Shown here one piece after another: positions 38,334-51,400 of a DNA stretch of 64,000 nucleotides. A program made the translations under genes and the position numbers. The stretch covers positions 186,001 through 250,000 of the forward strand of contig RCAB01000031.1 in NCBI GenBank assembly GCA_003640385.1, in the 5' to 3' direction. The notes under the pieces are model-generated. The model searched no databases. It was not told the DNA's origin and saw nothing but the letters and a program-made list of their open reading frames with translations. Numbering within the stretch: the first letter of the stretch is position 1; each line of letters opens with the position of its first letter. Source of the DNA: Setaria digitata (lineage: Eukaryota; Nematoda; Chromadorea; Rhabditida; Setariidae).

Positions 38334-40863
38334 ATGTCATCGGATAGTGTCAGCTCGCATCAATTCCAGGATTTCGCAGTGAATCCAAAAAGTATTTTTA
38401 TGCCTGCCCAAGGCTTATCGATTCTCTTCTCAGAACTTTTACTTGGGCATATCAGAAATCTTGATAAAGGTATGTTTTGTGACAGTGTCATATTATAAAG
38501 TCAATTTTGATTATTGACGCAATTGATAAAGACAAAAACATTAGTCTTTCACTGTTTCATGAAAGAATCTCTAAAAAAGTTCCCTTAGTTCATTTGTCAG
38601 CTGCATTTGTTCCAGTATATCCTCAACAAACATACAGGAATACAACAACAAATACTGGGGAATCAGATCTACTGCAACAAGATTTTTTATCACTTGTATC
38701 GCTATTGCAGCATCGATCCAGCATCTTGTCAGAAGATCGGACCTAGCAAATATTTTAACATTTTCATTAATTCTGGTAGTAACGATACGATGCACCAACT
38801 ATCAAAAACTTCGGCCGGAAACTATCATTTAATCATCGCTTTCCAGTATCCAACTTCCAGTGTTTCTTAGGTTTGCTTCATCTATTTTCTTTTTTTTTTT
38901 TTTTTTTTTTTAATAAAAACGCACTGTAAATGTGATAAGATCTGGATTTTACCATCCACTATGAATCATTTTGTATTAATTTGTCCACACTAGTCATTGT
39001 GCCATAGCCAAAGAGTACTTTATTAATTTATAATTTCCAAATTCTTAATTTAATTGGTATTTCAACCCAAGTACCAAATATAAAAGAAAAAGTTAGGGTT
39101 AAATTGGAATACAATTTTAGCTCAGAAGCAGTTCCGCTATATCAATCATATTTGGAGAGTTTAGATAAAATAAAGAAGCAATATGCCATAACTACTTTTT
39201 TACCTTGTCATTGCCTATGCGAACGTTTTGCCAATATAACTTCCTGAAAGCAATATCCGTTTGCTGCAGAATATCAATTAATGTACAATTCTGAGATAGT
39301 GCATGTTTCAAGATGAATATTTCGCGTTTTTGGACGTCATCTTGACTGCTTTGATCTTATCACTACAATATTTGAATTATCATTATACTGATCGACTTCA
39401 ATGTAACTTTTTTATACCAGCATCTTTTAGAGGTAACCTAAGGAGCAAGTGGAAGATACCTTCTCACACCTTCTTCACGTTGTCCTAGCTTTCATCCGAA
39501 GAAAAAAGTGAAGGAATGTATTTTTAGAACCTTTTACTAAACGGAATTACAACCTAGTCAGTGGATCAGTTATACATCACTAAACTGCTCGTTCCTTAAT
39601 TACTGTTCTTTTCGAAAATGTGAAATATGCTGTCGCGGAGCTGTACAGAGCGGCAGTCTGTTTCAAAGTAATAATTCCATTTATGCTGAAATATTCTGCT
39701 CAACAGATAATATTGTTATCCTATTCAGCGATTACATGTATAGTGTAAAATGAGCCTAGCAAATTATCTTAAGTTACTTTTTGAAAGCAAGACATAAAGT
39801 ATCTCAGGAGAATGAAATTTTTCTGTTTGATGTACGAAAGTAGACCGTACAGCTCTCAGAACATAAATTACGGTGCTTTAGCTTTATCGATAGGTAGATA
39901 CTATATGCTAGTGATATTAGATAATTGACATCAATGTTACAATATTATTATTAAAGAAAGCTTCCTGATAAAGCCATTTCAAATAAAACTCATAGTATCA
40001 CAATTGATGTATAAACTTATGTCTTTTGACTATCGATTTTATATGGATTGTAAATCACTTCAGTTTTTGTTTCAATCAGCAAAATATGATTCAGATCGAC
40101 ATCCTTCTCACCTGTTTGATACGAGTATAGGTAATTTACCAGATTTAGTGATACCTACCGATATCATTTAGGTTCTCGTCGAAAATAATTGCAAAAATAT
40201 TGGCCGGAAAATTCGTCAAAATAATAAGCGCCGTAATAATACAAGTGCTGTATTTTTCAAAAATTAGCATTTTTTGGAGCATTCATTTCATCATGTTTAA
40301 GCTTTAATTTTGTTCAACATCCATTCGACCTTATCTTAATTTTTCAAATGAGTATTATGTATTCAGGTGGGCTATAGTAGACCGAACGCTCTTTTACTAC
40401 TTTAAACAGCACGGTGAAGCAGTTCGAACAGAAGACGTTGAAGTTCGGTCTACAGGAAGGTAAAATAGAAGTTGAATTTTGTTAACTTTTAATTCATGAT
40501 GCATTGCTGATTGATTTACTCTGCCTTTATCTGTGAGCTAACAGTTGCGTAAAGTTGCAAAATTAATTTTGTCATATTCGAATTTCGAGCAAACTGTTTT
40601 GTATCTCAAAATATCCTATCTCAGAAGTAATCTAAGCAATTCTAATCCAGTCCGGTCCTCAGTTTTTCAATCAGCCAAATTCTGCTAATTTTGATGATTG
40701 ATACTGGGAGTATAATTTAGTGAATAGTTTCTGAATGTAAGAGTGTACTATTGACAGGACAATCCAATGCAAAGATCTTTCCTGAGAGTGTTTTCTGTTC
40801 AGTCTCACGGCAATGATCAGAAATATGTATCAGTCTCGACAAAAAGTTTCAGAAGCTATGTAA
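38334..40863 (+). CDS. Partly resolved multi-exon gene (or genes) of unknown function
   Basis: Well-formed pieces are 38334-38469 (ATG to a GTATGT donor, phase 1; begins MSSDSVSSHQFQ), 40367-40459 (TTCAG to AG/GTAAAA, phase 2 at both ends) and 40803-40863 (TTCAG to TAA, in phase with the previous exon). Between them are exon-like frames at about 38532-38746, 39071-39263, 39295-39431, 40081-40136 and 40165-40252 whose phases I could not all reconcile. The region near 40165-40459 can be read as a membrane helix followed by LWAIVDRTLFYYFKQHG, which faintly resembles the C-terminal end of the ciliary transition-zone protein TMEM231 (a W, an E/D-R pair, then aromatic residues). That likeness is weak and untested. 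The span may hold two genes. Confidence 0.35.
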
Positions 40864-41073
40864 CTCTGTGGCGTTTTCCACAACTTTTATGTATGAGCCC
40901 GAAGGATGAGTTTCATGCTAGATAAATAAAATCAAACGAAACACAAAATATCGATGTCCTAGGCTTAACAGCATCAGTCACAGACTATCACCTCGACAGC
41001 TATGCTGCACAACAAAAGAGTAGTTTGGAAAAGTACGTCTTGAAAATGGGAAGAGATTCGTTGCATTGTGTTC

Positions 41074-41083
41074 TATATAAAAG
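41074..41083 (+). promoter_or_regulatory. TATA-like element
   Basis: TATATAAAAG lies 31 bases upstream of the ATG at 41114 and is a good match to the TATA consensus. Its use is inferred from sequence and position only. Confidence 0.3.
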
Positions 41084-41113
41084 AGCGAGGAGGAATTGTT
41101 GAAGTGTGATTGG

Positions 41114-41302
41114 ATGTGGTGGCAATTGTGTGGTGTGTTGGTGTTCGGTTGGGCTATTTTTGAAGTTTGTGTTATCTCTATCTGGTGTGGGATTGCCGGA
41201 TCCGGTCTCGGATTCGACTGGAATTTGATAGTGGCTATTTTGTTGACTCTCTTGATTTCAGGATTGCTTTTCAAGTTTTCTTTTATAAGTAGTCATTACT
41301 AG
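41114..41302 (+). CDS. Candidate small two-helix membrane protein
   Basis: The 62-residue frame starts MWWQLCGVLVFGWAIF and ends FKFSFISSHY. It has two hydrophobic stretches (about residues 3-30 and 37-56) joined by a short polar/Gly loop, which gives a hairpin membrane topology. GC content and Trp/Gly use are higher than in chance frames nearby. The stop lies 97 bases before the SPT2 start codon, the spacing typical of nematode operons, with a CAG acceptor in the gap. No family recognised. It could also be the last exon of a longer upstream gene. Confidence 0.4.
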   Translation: MWWQLCGVLVFGWAIFEVCVISIWCGIAGSGLGFDWNLIVAILLTLLISGLLFKFSFISSHY

Positions 41303-41398
41303 GCTGTTGAAATAGAGTAGGTTGGCGAGGCAAGCAAATGATATTGAATTTATGTAAACTTTTAGATTAATCGGGTAATGGTACAGTAAGCAGATGTT

Positions 41399-44300
41399 AT
41401 GGATTTATTCGACGATATATTAAAGCAAGCTAGTAGTAACACTAAAAATGCTAGTAAGGAAATTCGGAAGATCGATGAGGCGCGTCAAAAAACCGAAAAA
41501 TGTATGAGTGTACGGTTGGTTGCGGAAAGAAAGCAGTCGAAAGTTGTCAAAGTCCCCGTCGAGCAGCCGAAGGTACTTGAGTTGATTTGTTATTTTTCTA
41601 TATGTTTTCCATTCTTTGACTTTCCTTTCCACTTTCTTGAAAAATTCTTTAAAAAGAAGCATAAGTTTGAGTGGTACTACTCGCCCAATATTTTTAGGCC
41701 CTAGTTTGGGACATGCATTCCCTCCTTCCTACGGAAGTGAAATATATTAAAGGTGAGGATGGTAATTTCAAATTTCTGATGTTCTTTCATCGAGGAAAAA
41801 ATTTCATGTTTTGGAAGACTTAAAATGACTTACTAGTTGGGTTTATTTCTTTTCTTGGATTCTCCATTCTTTCCTCCTTTCATCTACATTAGTCACATTA
41901 CAGCGCATCTTACGCCAATTCACCTTCCGGATGTACCTTTTTCTTTTATGTCTTCCGTACTATAATTCGACTTTGCGCAAATTTTGTACTCATGCGTCTT
42001 TTAACTGAGTAATTTAGATCGTGTCATTATACAGTAATTTCCGATAAGCAGCAAGCCCTCATTATCCTTTTTTCGTCATAAAAATTTGGTAGTCTTCTGA
42101 AAGGTTAGATTCCTAGCCTGTGCTTTTTTCTTTTGTTGATAAATGCTGCTTCCCCCAGTATGAGAGTTATTTCAAGGGATAAATTTTAAAATAATTACAT
42201 AGAAATTAATTTGCATTACACAAAAAAATTTTCAGTTTGTTATTCCGAAGAAAAGAACGAAAGAAGAATCGGCTGTTGATAAAAGCAGAATAGCGTTATT
42301 TTTACAGAGAAAGGAGGAAGAGAAGCGAAAAGCGTTGATTGAGAAAAAAAAGCAAAAAGAGGAACTTATAAAATTAAGGCTGCAGAGTTGTGGTGGAAAG
42401 GTTAGAGTTTTCTTTTGATCTTAAAAATATTCAATTACACATTTTTTAGATTTAAGATGAAGTATATTACCTCATGCATGCCTCATGTGTCGTACATTTT
42501 TACTGCAGAGAAATTAGTTCTACATGTTTTTTTTTTTTTTCAAATAAAAATTCATTTTGTACTCTATTGTATAGGCGAATAAAAAACTCGCTAAACAGTT
42601 TGGCAGCACTCCAATTGAGCTGCAACAGAAATATGGTAATGATCGCGAACACGAAGAACATTTGAAAAAACAGCAAATTAGAGAAGAGGTCAGTTCCGCG
42701 AATTTCTTCGTAGCTGATAACGTAATTCAGTGCAGCTCGTTTCTGATTGTGATACTGCTAGCTGTCGAACGTAACTGTACATCGATCTTACGGAAGAGGT
42801 CGACTATACCTATTACCGAATCATTTTTCGCAATTTTTCGTTCTTGTAGTTTTTTACAACTTTGTATGTTGCCGAAGAATTGGATATTACTAATCGCAGA
42901 ATTTTTCCTTATATTTTAAAAATAAAACGAATCACAGAAGCTAGAAATTTTTTTCGCATATAGTAAAATCTCATATTGATTTAAGTGATTCACGAGATTG
43001 TTATGAACATTCTTTAAAAGCTTTTCTTATTCTTCAGGAAGAAGCAGATCGTCTCAACAACGTTTTGCGTGGAAGTGTAGTGAAGGCTTTAGAGCGAAAG
43101 AAGGTGGCTGAGAAAATAGCAAGTGTGGAATCTCGTAAGAATGGTCCATACAGAGTTGGCATTAATAAAAAGAATAGTCTAAGACATTTGACGTAAGTTT
43201 ATTTTGCCTCTTGGCGTTAAATTGCAGATTAGAACAAATGGTGCTCATTAAAAAGGCATGTTAAATTAGCTCATTCCAACGGTGCTCTGTAGTATTAATT
43301 TTAAAATTTGTTGAGAAAGCTTAAAGAATACTTATGTTTAAGGAAAGAAGATTCTCCAGGGCCTTCTACATCATGCGTTGCAGAAGGCAAAGCAAGGAAA
43401 ATCGATACGAAAGTTTCACTTAAGCGCCGCTTACCTCCAATTGAATCAAATTTCCTTTCTCTGATGAAAAAGGTGAGGGTAATTTATTAACTTGATAGTT
43501 TGATATTCACTATAATATTCCAACTTGACATGAGTGTTTTTCGGCTCTGATTCTCAGATTTATTTCTTGAAACATTAATTTTCTGAGTAAGGCAAGGTGA
43601 TTGAATATCCACAGTCTAATATGTAGACAAATCCGTAGTTTGTAACTTAATGTCAGTTTGGTCTGAAATGGGGAATCTCTTTCAGGCAGAAGCAATACAG
43701 AGTGGTAAAGAATCTCCTAGTCCTCCACCGCTTCCTGTTTCAGCACCATCAAAAAAAAGAAATCTACCTAATGGACTGCTTCGACGAGACGTTAGAGAAA
43801 CTAAACGTGATAGTAAAGGCATATCAAAACCAGCTAATGAAAATAATAAAAAGACTGCCACTGGACAAAGAAGGTGTGATTTAATCTTAAATTACTAATG
43901 AATCAAAGTGCATAAAAAATTAGTAATTGTACAACGTTTATGTGTTTAGTTCTCATGCTGTAAAAAAGATGAATGAGGTCCACATTAGTCATGTCAAGGA
44001 ACAGAAAGTCTCACCAACCCTGTCATCTGGATCATCTGCTGCTCCTCCTTCACGGAGATATCTTCCAGGAGATATCAGGTTTGTTTGAATAAGTCCTCCT
44101 TCAAAGCCAAGTTTTAAGCATTAACATTTTCATGACTCATTCATGAAAATTTTTTGGGATTTACCCATCGCAGTTGTCTATTTTGAGCCGTTGCTAATTT
44201 CGAAAATGCTTGTCACTCTACTATATCATTATGGAACGTAGTACTTTACTTCACTTTAATTGTTTTAGATACCAAGGACCTCCTGTAGGACGTTGTCAGA

Positions 44301-45284
44301 CAGGTGTGAAGGCAGAAAGCGGTTCAAGGACTGTACCGAAAAATAATGTAAAGGAATCCAACAATAAAAACATACAAATAAGGTAAGAATATCGAGTAGC
44401 TAACTTAAACTTTATTTGAAATAGTCCTATCGATATTACTTTTAGTACAAAATGATAAAAAAAAAAAAAAAAGAAACATGTAATTTGAAAAATGAAATTG
44501 AATTATTCTTAAGACTAATGTCGTTTTCCTCCCTTTTTATTTGGAAGTTTTCATATGCGAGACCTTTGTTTAAAGAAATGAAAACTGGATAATTATGTTA
44601 AAATTGATTTTTCCTTTTGCTTTGCAATTTTCGGCTTTCAGAGCTCCTAAAAGAATTATTGGAGAAAATGTTGGGAGAAATGATAACCGGCGACAAGATT
44701 CATCAAAACGAATGATGTCCCGAGATGAAGCAATTGCTCGCTTCAAAGCACGCGAACGCACGCGTCTAGAAGAGTATGCTGTTTCTTCTTTTTCTTTTAA
44801 CTTCTATTAAAGTATAACGGCATACTTCATGAGCTAATATTGGTTATTGGTCTTGCTTAGACTTCGTCGGCTAAGGGAAGAGGATGATTTGGATGAAGAT
44901 GTTGATGATGAAGAATATGACAGTGAAATGGATGATTTCATTGATGATAGCGAATTTGACGAGCATCTCAAGCGCGGTGATTTGGAGGAAACGTTACGGT
45001 ATTTTTTTTTTTTTTGGTATTTATAACACCATGCTTATATTCTGCTTCTTAAGAGCCTCGGTTTCATTCCTCCTTGAATATATTGTTTCTTAGCATTGTA
45101 TTATTTAAGGCTAATAAATCCACGATACAACAAAAATCGTTGGAAGTTAAGAGAGCGGATGATTGATGATCGCCATATGGAAGCAAGCTATCGTGATATT
45201 GCTCGTGAGGAAAAGCGAAGCTCAAGAATAGGTTTAATTGAAGACATTCGAGAAGCCCAGTGCGGTAAAAGTGTTGCGTTATGA
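41399..45284 (+). CDS. spt-2: SPT2 chromatin protein (histone H3-H4 chaperone)
   Basis: Exons: 41399-41572, 42236-42400, 42575-42688, 43038-43192, 43343-43472, 43686-43873, 43950-44078, 44269-44382, 44642-44773, 44861-44998 and 45110-45284 (537 residues, all phases agree). SPT2 binds H3-H4 during transcription and replication. The N-terminal half is Lys/Glu-rich and helical, the middle is Ser/Pro/Arg-rich and disordered, and the C-terminus has the family mark: an acidic EYDSEMDDFIDDSEFDE block (exon at 44861), then MEASYRDIAREEKRSSRIGL, matching SPT2 MESS-(W/F)..EE..S.R.G. The last exon thus carries the histone-binding part. The start follows a TAAGCAG acceptor by a few bases, which fits trans-splicing and perhaps an operon with the ORF at 41114. 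Confidence 0.92.
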
Positions 45285-48200
45285 TTTAAATTTAAGTATG
45301 ATGCTACGAAGTAAAAGTAGTGTTGTTATAGCATTAATTTTTGATATTACGTAGGTCGAATGATTCATGTTAATGTTTCGCATTATATTCAGGCAGAAAT
45401 ATGTATAATTCGGTCTTTCTTTCATTTTTGATATTAAAAATACTTTTTAGTTCTTAACTAGTATTACCTTATCATCACGTATCAATTTTTTCCCTAGTAC
45501 AATACGATTCGTGGTCAGTCGCTTTCTTCATTTTCATTTTTCCATTTCCCATACTCAGACATATGAACAGGTTTGTAGGTTTGTCCCTCAAGAATCTAAA
45601 TTCTAGATTTAGAAGACGGTTGATAATTTTATGGTGAAATTGAGCCAGTGCAAAAGTAAATTCGACATATTGAATCTTTCTGTTTATCTTGTTATGTGAA
45701 CGAACTTCCCACTGCTTCCATCTGTTTCTACTAAGCTGTTAACCAAATTGCAAAGTTTTTTACATCTTGGGTATTTGCGATTTCAACAAAGCAATAAGTT
45801 GTCAACTACATCTCCCTTATTGCTTTGTTGAAATCGTTTTTTTGCCTATACATATATGTATACACAAAATTTCCTGGATATTTTCAAAACGGTGTTTTAC
45901 TGAGATTTGCACTTTTTTTCCTTTTTTTTTTCTCTCTGCTCATACATAATGTGATAGCTTTTCTGTTTTTCACTTCTAATGCTTTACGGATGATATTTAT
46001 ACTATAAAATTCTTATAATCCCAGTTGCCGCAACGAACATTCCGAACATCTAGCAGCTTCATCCTGCAGCTGCCTTTATTAGGAAAAATACTGAGAATAC
46101 ATCTTTTTAATAAAAATTTTAAGTCATTTTGCAAATTTGCGTCTGTGTTGAGTAACAGACTTTGCTTTTGATGACATGCTTTCCAATAGTACTATGAAAA
46201 TATAAAATAGGAAATGTAACTTTGAAATTCAGAATCGACGTTGTTTTTGCAATATGGAGCATTTGTTAGAAATTAGTATTAAATAGTACAACTAAAAGCT
46301 ACAATAGTTCTTTCGGTAATAAAGAAAAAAAAAAAATAGAACATTAAAGTCTGTGTAACGCATATAGAAAGATGTCACTGATACAATTGGTACAGCTGGG
46401 GTATACCTATCCATAAATAAGGCAAAGAGGAGTGACATAACAATCAGCCATCATTACTCCGATAATGTCCTTGACCGATTTATACCCTCCTTTAAAGGGG
46501 AGGTTTCATATAGCCATATCAAAAGTGGGTCCTCATTTTTGGAGTTATTTTTAGGTTATATCTTTTTGGGTCTTAAAGCTACGCCGGCACCTTCTGACTG
46601 TTGATGCAATGACATACAGCTCAATGAGGTGAAGGACGGTGTTCAGTATGCGGGTTATGCTTGGCATTTGTTATTTTTGAAACTTCATTTTTTCTAAAAT
46701 TGGCCTAATGAATAAGTTCTTTATTCTCAAATATCATCGAGCAAGTGTTTCCAGTGATTTAGTATTTTTTGATATGACTTTTTCTAATCAGAAACTTTCG
46801 TGAATTTTGATACTTCTTATGCTTAGAGAGAGTAATAATGATGATAATCAATCAATACATAATACATGATATACGATTTATGTTATTCAATTAGCTGATA
46901 CGATGATTCCTGCTAATTTCAGTGATTTTCTGTCAAGAACAAAATAATTCTTTCCCTCCATTCATTAAAAAAAAAGAGTGCCTACCGAAATCAATGCTAT
47001 CTTCACATTTATCACTTTCTTTTATCTAACATTAATGAATTCTGATAGTTTCCAAAATTCCACAAAGAGGAAAGAAGGATGTATGCATAGATATGCGCAG
47101 AAAATATTTTTATTTCAATTGCATTTTATTTTGTGTCAAATAATTGTCCTGGATGTGGGTGAGGAGGGTGCTGAACACACGATGACACATCCGAATAATC
47201 AAAATCCAGGGTTAGGAAAGGGAAACAAACGTAATGCGGGCCATGACCTAATTACACCGCGGAACTCAGTGACTGACTCCACAGTCCAACCGAGGGATTG
47301 AAATTTATGACGGATGAATCAAATCACCTCTTTACTGCTGCTACTGCTCAGTGGCTGGAAATATATGCTTACTACACTACCTTACCACAGATTAAACCTT
47401 TATATTTTGTTTGTTTTATTGCTCTTTTCGTTTTGCATTCTCGTCGCATAATTCATTTCATAGGCAGTTAGTTGTTGAACGATTAAATTTTAGACGATAA
47501 CTTCTCTCAATCTAAGCACTTAAAATTTTCCCTTTAATTAAGTACAAGTATCTTTCAATTTTGGCAGTCTTAAGGATCGTTCTCTAATTTCTAATCACTA
47601 TCACTACCAATTTCCAGCCGAAAATTGAACTGGCAGACAGATTAAAATTAACATTTAAACTGCAAATTGAATGAACAATTTTTGGAACTGAAGAAATTGT
47701 AATAATAATAATAACGACGAGCAATCTGTTCATTCATAGCAAAAATGTTCATCTTCTGATTTTTCTGCCAAAGCTTTATCAATCTATCGTATCAGTGTTC
47801 AAACTATTTTTACGAATCTACACTTATCTGTTTTATTTTTATCTTTCAAGTAATCATGCATTCTCGAAGTAACAAATGCCATTAGATAAAAACACGATCT
47901 CTGGAAGTTATATTTATTGTTAATGGAGTAGTTCTAAATTTGTTCATATATTATTTTGTGTTATTTTGTGCATTTTCAGTAGAAACAAGTTTTGAAATGA
48001 CTAATAATTAGCAATCTGCTTAAAACATGGACTGTGGAAAACTAAAGTAAAAATCTATTGCTTATGGTAAATACATAACTGAACTTCAAAAAATAATGAA
48101 GCAAAGTTTATTTGAAGAACGCTTATTAATTTTGCATATAAATGGTGATAACTGTCACAAGGAAAATAATTTTCATGAGGTTTTCATATCAGTCATGTCA

Positions 48201-48434
48201 AATAGTTGAAGACAATATACAGTTACAGCCTGGACATTTAAATTACTTCTTGTATTTGAATGTATCTGTCACTTCTGTAACAATTAATTAATTAATTGCT
48301 TCTGAATTGGAATTAGTCATTTGACAGAATATATTTCGCGAGAACTATTCAGTGCTTTTTCATTAGTTTCCAGTAATTTTTCGAAATTTTCTAAACACTT
48401 CTTGGTTCAAATGATTTTCCAGCAGGTAGTTTCA
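45285..48434. other. Sparse interval with one candidate peptide gene
   Basis: Apart from the small ORF at 47083-47301 I see no gene. The stretch at about 46470-46670 is richer in G and C than its neighbours but gave no recognisable RNA or exon. The right edge leads into the PAN-ZP gene. Confidence 0.45.
47083..47301 (+). CDS. Candidate small secreted peptide
   Basis: The ATG at 47083 opens a 72-residue intronless frame. The first part (KIFLFQLHFILCQIIVLDV) looks like a signal peptide core preceded by basic residues. The rest is hydrophilic and Asn/Thr/Gly-rich, with one dibasic site (GKGNKRNAG). Base composition of the second half is clearly less AT-rich than its flanks. It could be a peptide precursor or a small excretory-secretory protein. 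No family is recognised. The frame is open upstream to 46978, so it might instead be a terminal exon. Confidence 0.35.
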   Translation: MHRYAQKIFLFQLHFILCQIIVLDVGEEGAEHTMTHPNNQNPGLGKGNKRNAGHDLITPRNSVTDSTVQPRD

Positions 48435-51400
48435 ATGGATCGGTTATTGTTCCTTGCATCATCCTTTATGTGTACTAAGCAAACGATGATACCATTCGAT
48501 TTTAATGACGGTAAGTCACTGAATTTCTAGCTTATAAAAAAGAGTTGGTGGATGAAAATTCGATTATAATGACAAAAAAAAAAGTCATAAAATTGAGGGC
48601 TATTGCATTTATTTGTTGAATTTTTGATTGAATGGGTTTGTTTACACAACCGGTAAAAGCAGGTCAGCAAGACTTACAGTGTACCTAACAAGATAATAAG
48701 GAAAGTCCCTCGCTTGATGGTGCCATACGTAATTCATTTCGGAACATGCAAAGCAGATCTGTTGCCCAAAAATGCCGTGATGAAAATTATAGTTTTCAAG
48801 AAGTCGAGAGTTTGAAGTAATTGTTCGGAAGCAGACTTTGTGCATCAGGCAACAAAACGAAAGAGTAGAATCATTTTAGAGTGTGCATTCATTACATACA
48901 TCATCGAACGCGGACACCTGGTGGAAGGTAGAATAATTGACAAATTGCAAGCGAACGCATTTCAGGATTGCCTCCAGCACTGCTCAAAAGTATATCATTC
49001 TGGCATGTTTTTTCTTTTTCTTTTTCTTTTTTTGGTATTGTAACATTTCTTGAAAATGTTTAAAGCTGAAAGGTGACATAAAGATTTCCTTTATAGTACA
49101 TTTTTTAACTACACCTTATGTGTCTTGCATTTCAGGAAAGACGATGCACCGGAGTGAATTTCCTGATAGATGTAAAAGATGAACCAGTATGTCTGTTTAT
49201 CGACCGGACAGGATTGGTAAACGAGTCGGAGATGCCTATTCCGGAAAGTGTAATTTATAGCGCAACACCTTTTTGTCTCACTCAAAGTATAACCTATGAA
49301 TAATTTACAATTTATAAATAGTGAAAAGAGTGGATTTTAATTTAAAGATAAAACGTCAAATTTTGTTCATACATCGACTGATATTTTCCTTGTTTTATCA
49401 GAATTATCATCGTACTGTACCGATAATACCACTTGGTCATTTGAAAAGTTTCCAAAACGGGACATTATCGACGACAAATTTGTAGACATCGCTAAAGGAG
49501 CGATTTCGCTTGAAAAATGCTTGACCACCTGTTTAGAAAGGTTATTTTTTAATGTGACATATTTTAGTGATGTCAATTCATTCAGCAAGTGAAATATTCT
49601 GAATTTGAATGAAGATTCGATAAATGTTAATATAAATATTAATATAATATAATTAATATAATAATATAATAATATAATGTAATATAATAATATAATAATT
49701 AATTAATATAATTAATATAAATATAAATGTTAATAAATCATTGTTGCGCAGTGGGCGCATCGCGGAACAATATGTAGCTCAGAAGTTCTGCTCATTGACA
49801 AGTGAACTGTGCGACAGTTTTTCGAGACAGAGATAGATACTGCGTACAACATGCGGTCATGAAGCTTAAAGTGATCTTAGTATTGGAACAGAAGCTGTCT
49901 AATGCATCTCGACTGAAGTTATGTTTTAGAGAGCAATGCAGGGCAACCTTATACAATAAAAAATCAGCGCAGTGCCGTTATTTGAATGTTTCAATTCAAA
50001 ACGTTCACAATATGAAAAGAATCTTCAAAGGCAGTGAAGAGGTGGATTTATACGAAAACAATTGCTTTCCTGGAAGTTCGTTTGAATTTAACATTTTTGG
50101 AAGAGCATATTGTCATTACAGTTCACTCATCTCATCGATGATGGAGCTGATCTTTGCTGCGAATTCTCGTTAATCCGACTACTTGTCCGAGCTTTCCAAA
50201 AATAACTTTTCATAAAGTAGTTTTAGTCCATTACTCTTAGTTTTGGTTGACTACAAATGGGAACCAATAAATTTTTATGTGTCAGCAATCCAACACTGAT
50301 ATTTCTGTTTTAGATCTTATTGCTGATGCTGCACAGTGTCAATTCATTCGAATGCAGTCATCAGGCTTCACAGATTTCTTCGACGAGCGTGTTACGGACG
50401 TAAGTGGGGAGACTGAATGTCAGCAGTTATGCATCGCTTGGGACCGTGGTACTTGTCGCTACTTCACGTATCAACAAGGAGCACGTATATGTTACTTGAG
50501 CCATACATCACCACGAACGTTGAACAAGAATCCCCTTGAGAACTACGATTCAAATTTGACATCTGGTGATCTAGAGGATTGCATACAGTGTCAGTTTTAC
50601 AATTTAAATTTTTATTTCATTTTTATGGATAAAAAAGTTTCGAAGTAGCAATAGCCGAAGCATAATGTTACTACAGAGGTGATCTGTTGACGAAATGATT
50701 GTGAAAATTTTAATTGCAGTTAGCTTAACGTGCAAGCCAGATAGAATGCATATACATGGCACGTCGTTGAAGATGTTTTCTGGAACACTCAAAGCAAAAA
50801 ACGATAAGATATATTCCTGTGAAAGGAAATTCTTGCATGTTTACGAATTCGATGCTGAAATGCTTTATAATGATTGCGGAATGCAAAAAGCTGTTTGTAT
50901 TTATCACCTTCTAGTTCACTTTCCACTGACAGGCGAAAATTTTAATTTTGAAATCCTTTTCTCAAACTTCCTTCCAACATTTGATGCATTCACGGTTGTT
51001 GCTGCAAAAAATAAATATATAAAGAATCATATAGTTTTTTTTTTCTTTCAGCATTCTCCTTATTTAACCTTTTCAAATTTGGTAATGTTAAAGGAAGGTA
51101 GCACTGAATTGATTACTGTCAAGGACNCTTTTTTTTTTTCAGCATTCTCCTTATTTAACCTTTTCAAATTTGGTAATGTTAAAGGAAGGTAGCACTGAAT
51201 TGATTACTGTCAAGGACAAATTGCTGAAGGTCAGTCAACAAGGCTTATTTTATAGTTATAAAAGGCGCTAAACAGAAATACTGCTCTAATAGTGCCTATC
51301 TAATTTCATTCAACAAGCTTCTGCAAACTTTTTCCTCTAATCATAAGTTAAAATTAAAAAATATCATATTTTTGTCATATATTTTCACTACAACCAGCTC

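Noticed and set aside
38571..38798. 75-codon minus-strand frame opposite the unresolved plus-strand gene
   Set aside because: The neighbouring exons with good donors are on the plus strand, and this segment is open in several frames, so it is probably antisense shadow. Strand-specific RNA would settle it.
40978..41274. 98-codon minus-strand frame
   Set aside because: It is the shadow of the small membrane ORF at 41114-41302; its own product is low-complexity Asn/Ile/Ser.
46470..46670. GC-richer patch with CCTCC...GGAGG complementarity
   Set aside because: The pairing is imperfect and I could not match it to any tRNA, snRNA or SL RNA.
48642..48845. Open frames on both strands inside intron 1 of the PAN-ZP gene
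   Set aside because: The phase and Cys pattern of the PAN module require direct joining of 48510 to 48880; the intervening frames do not fit.
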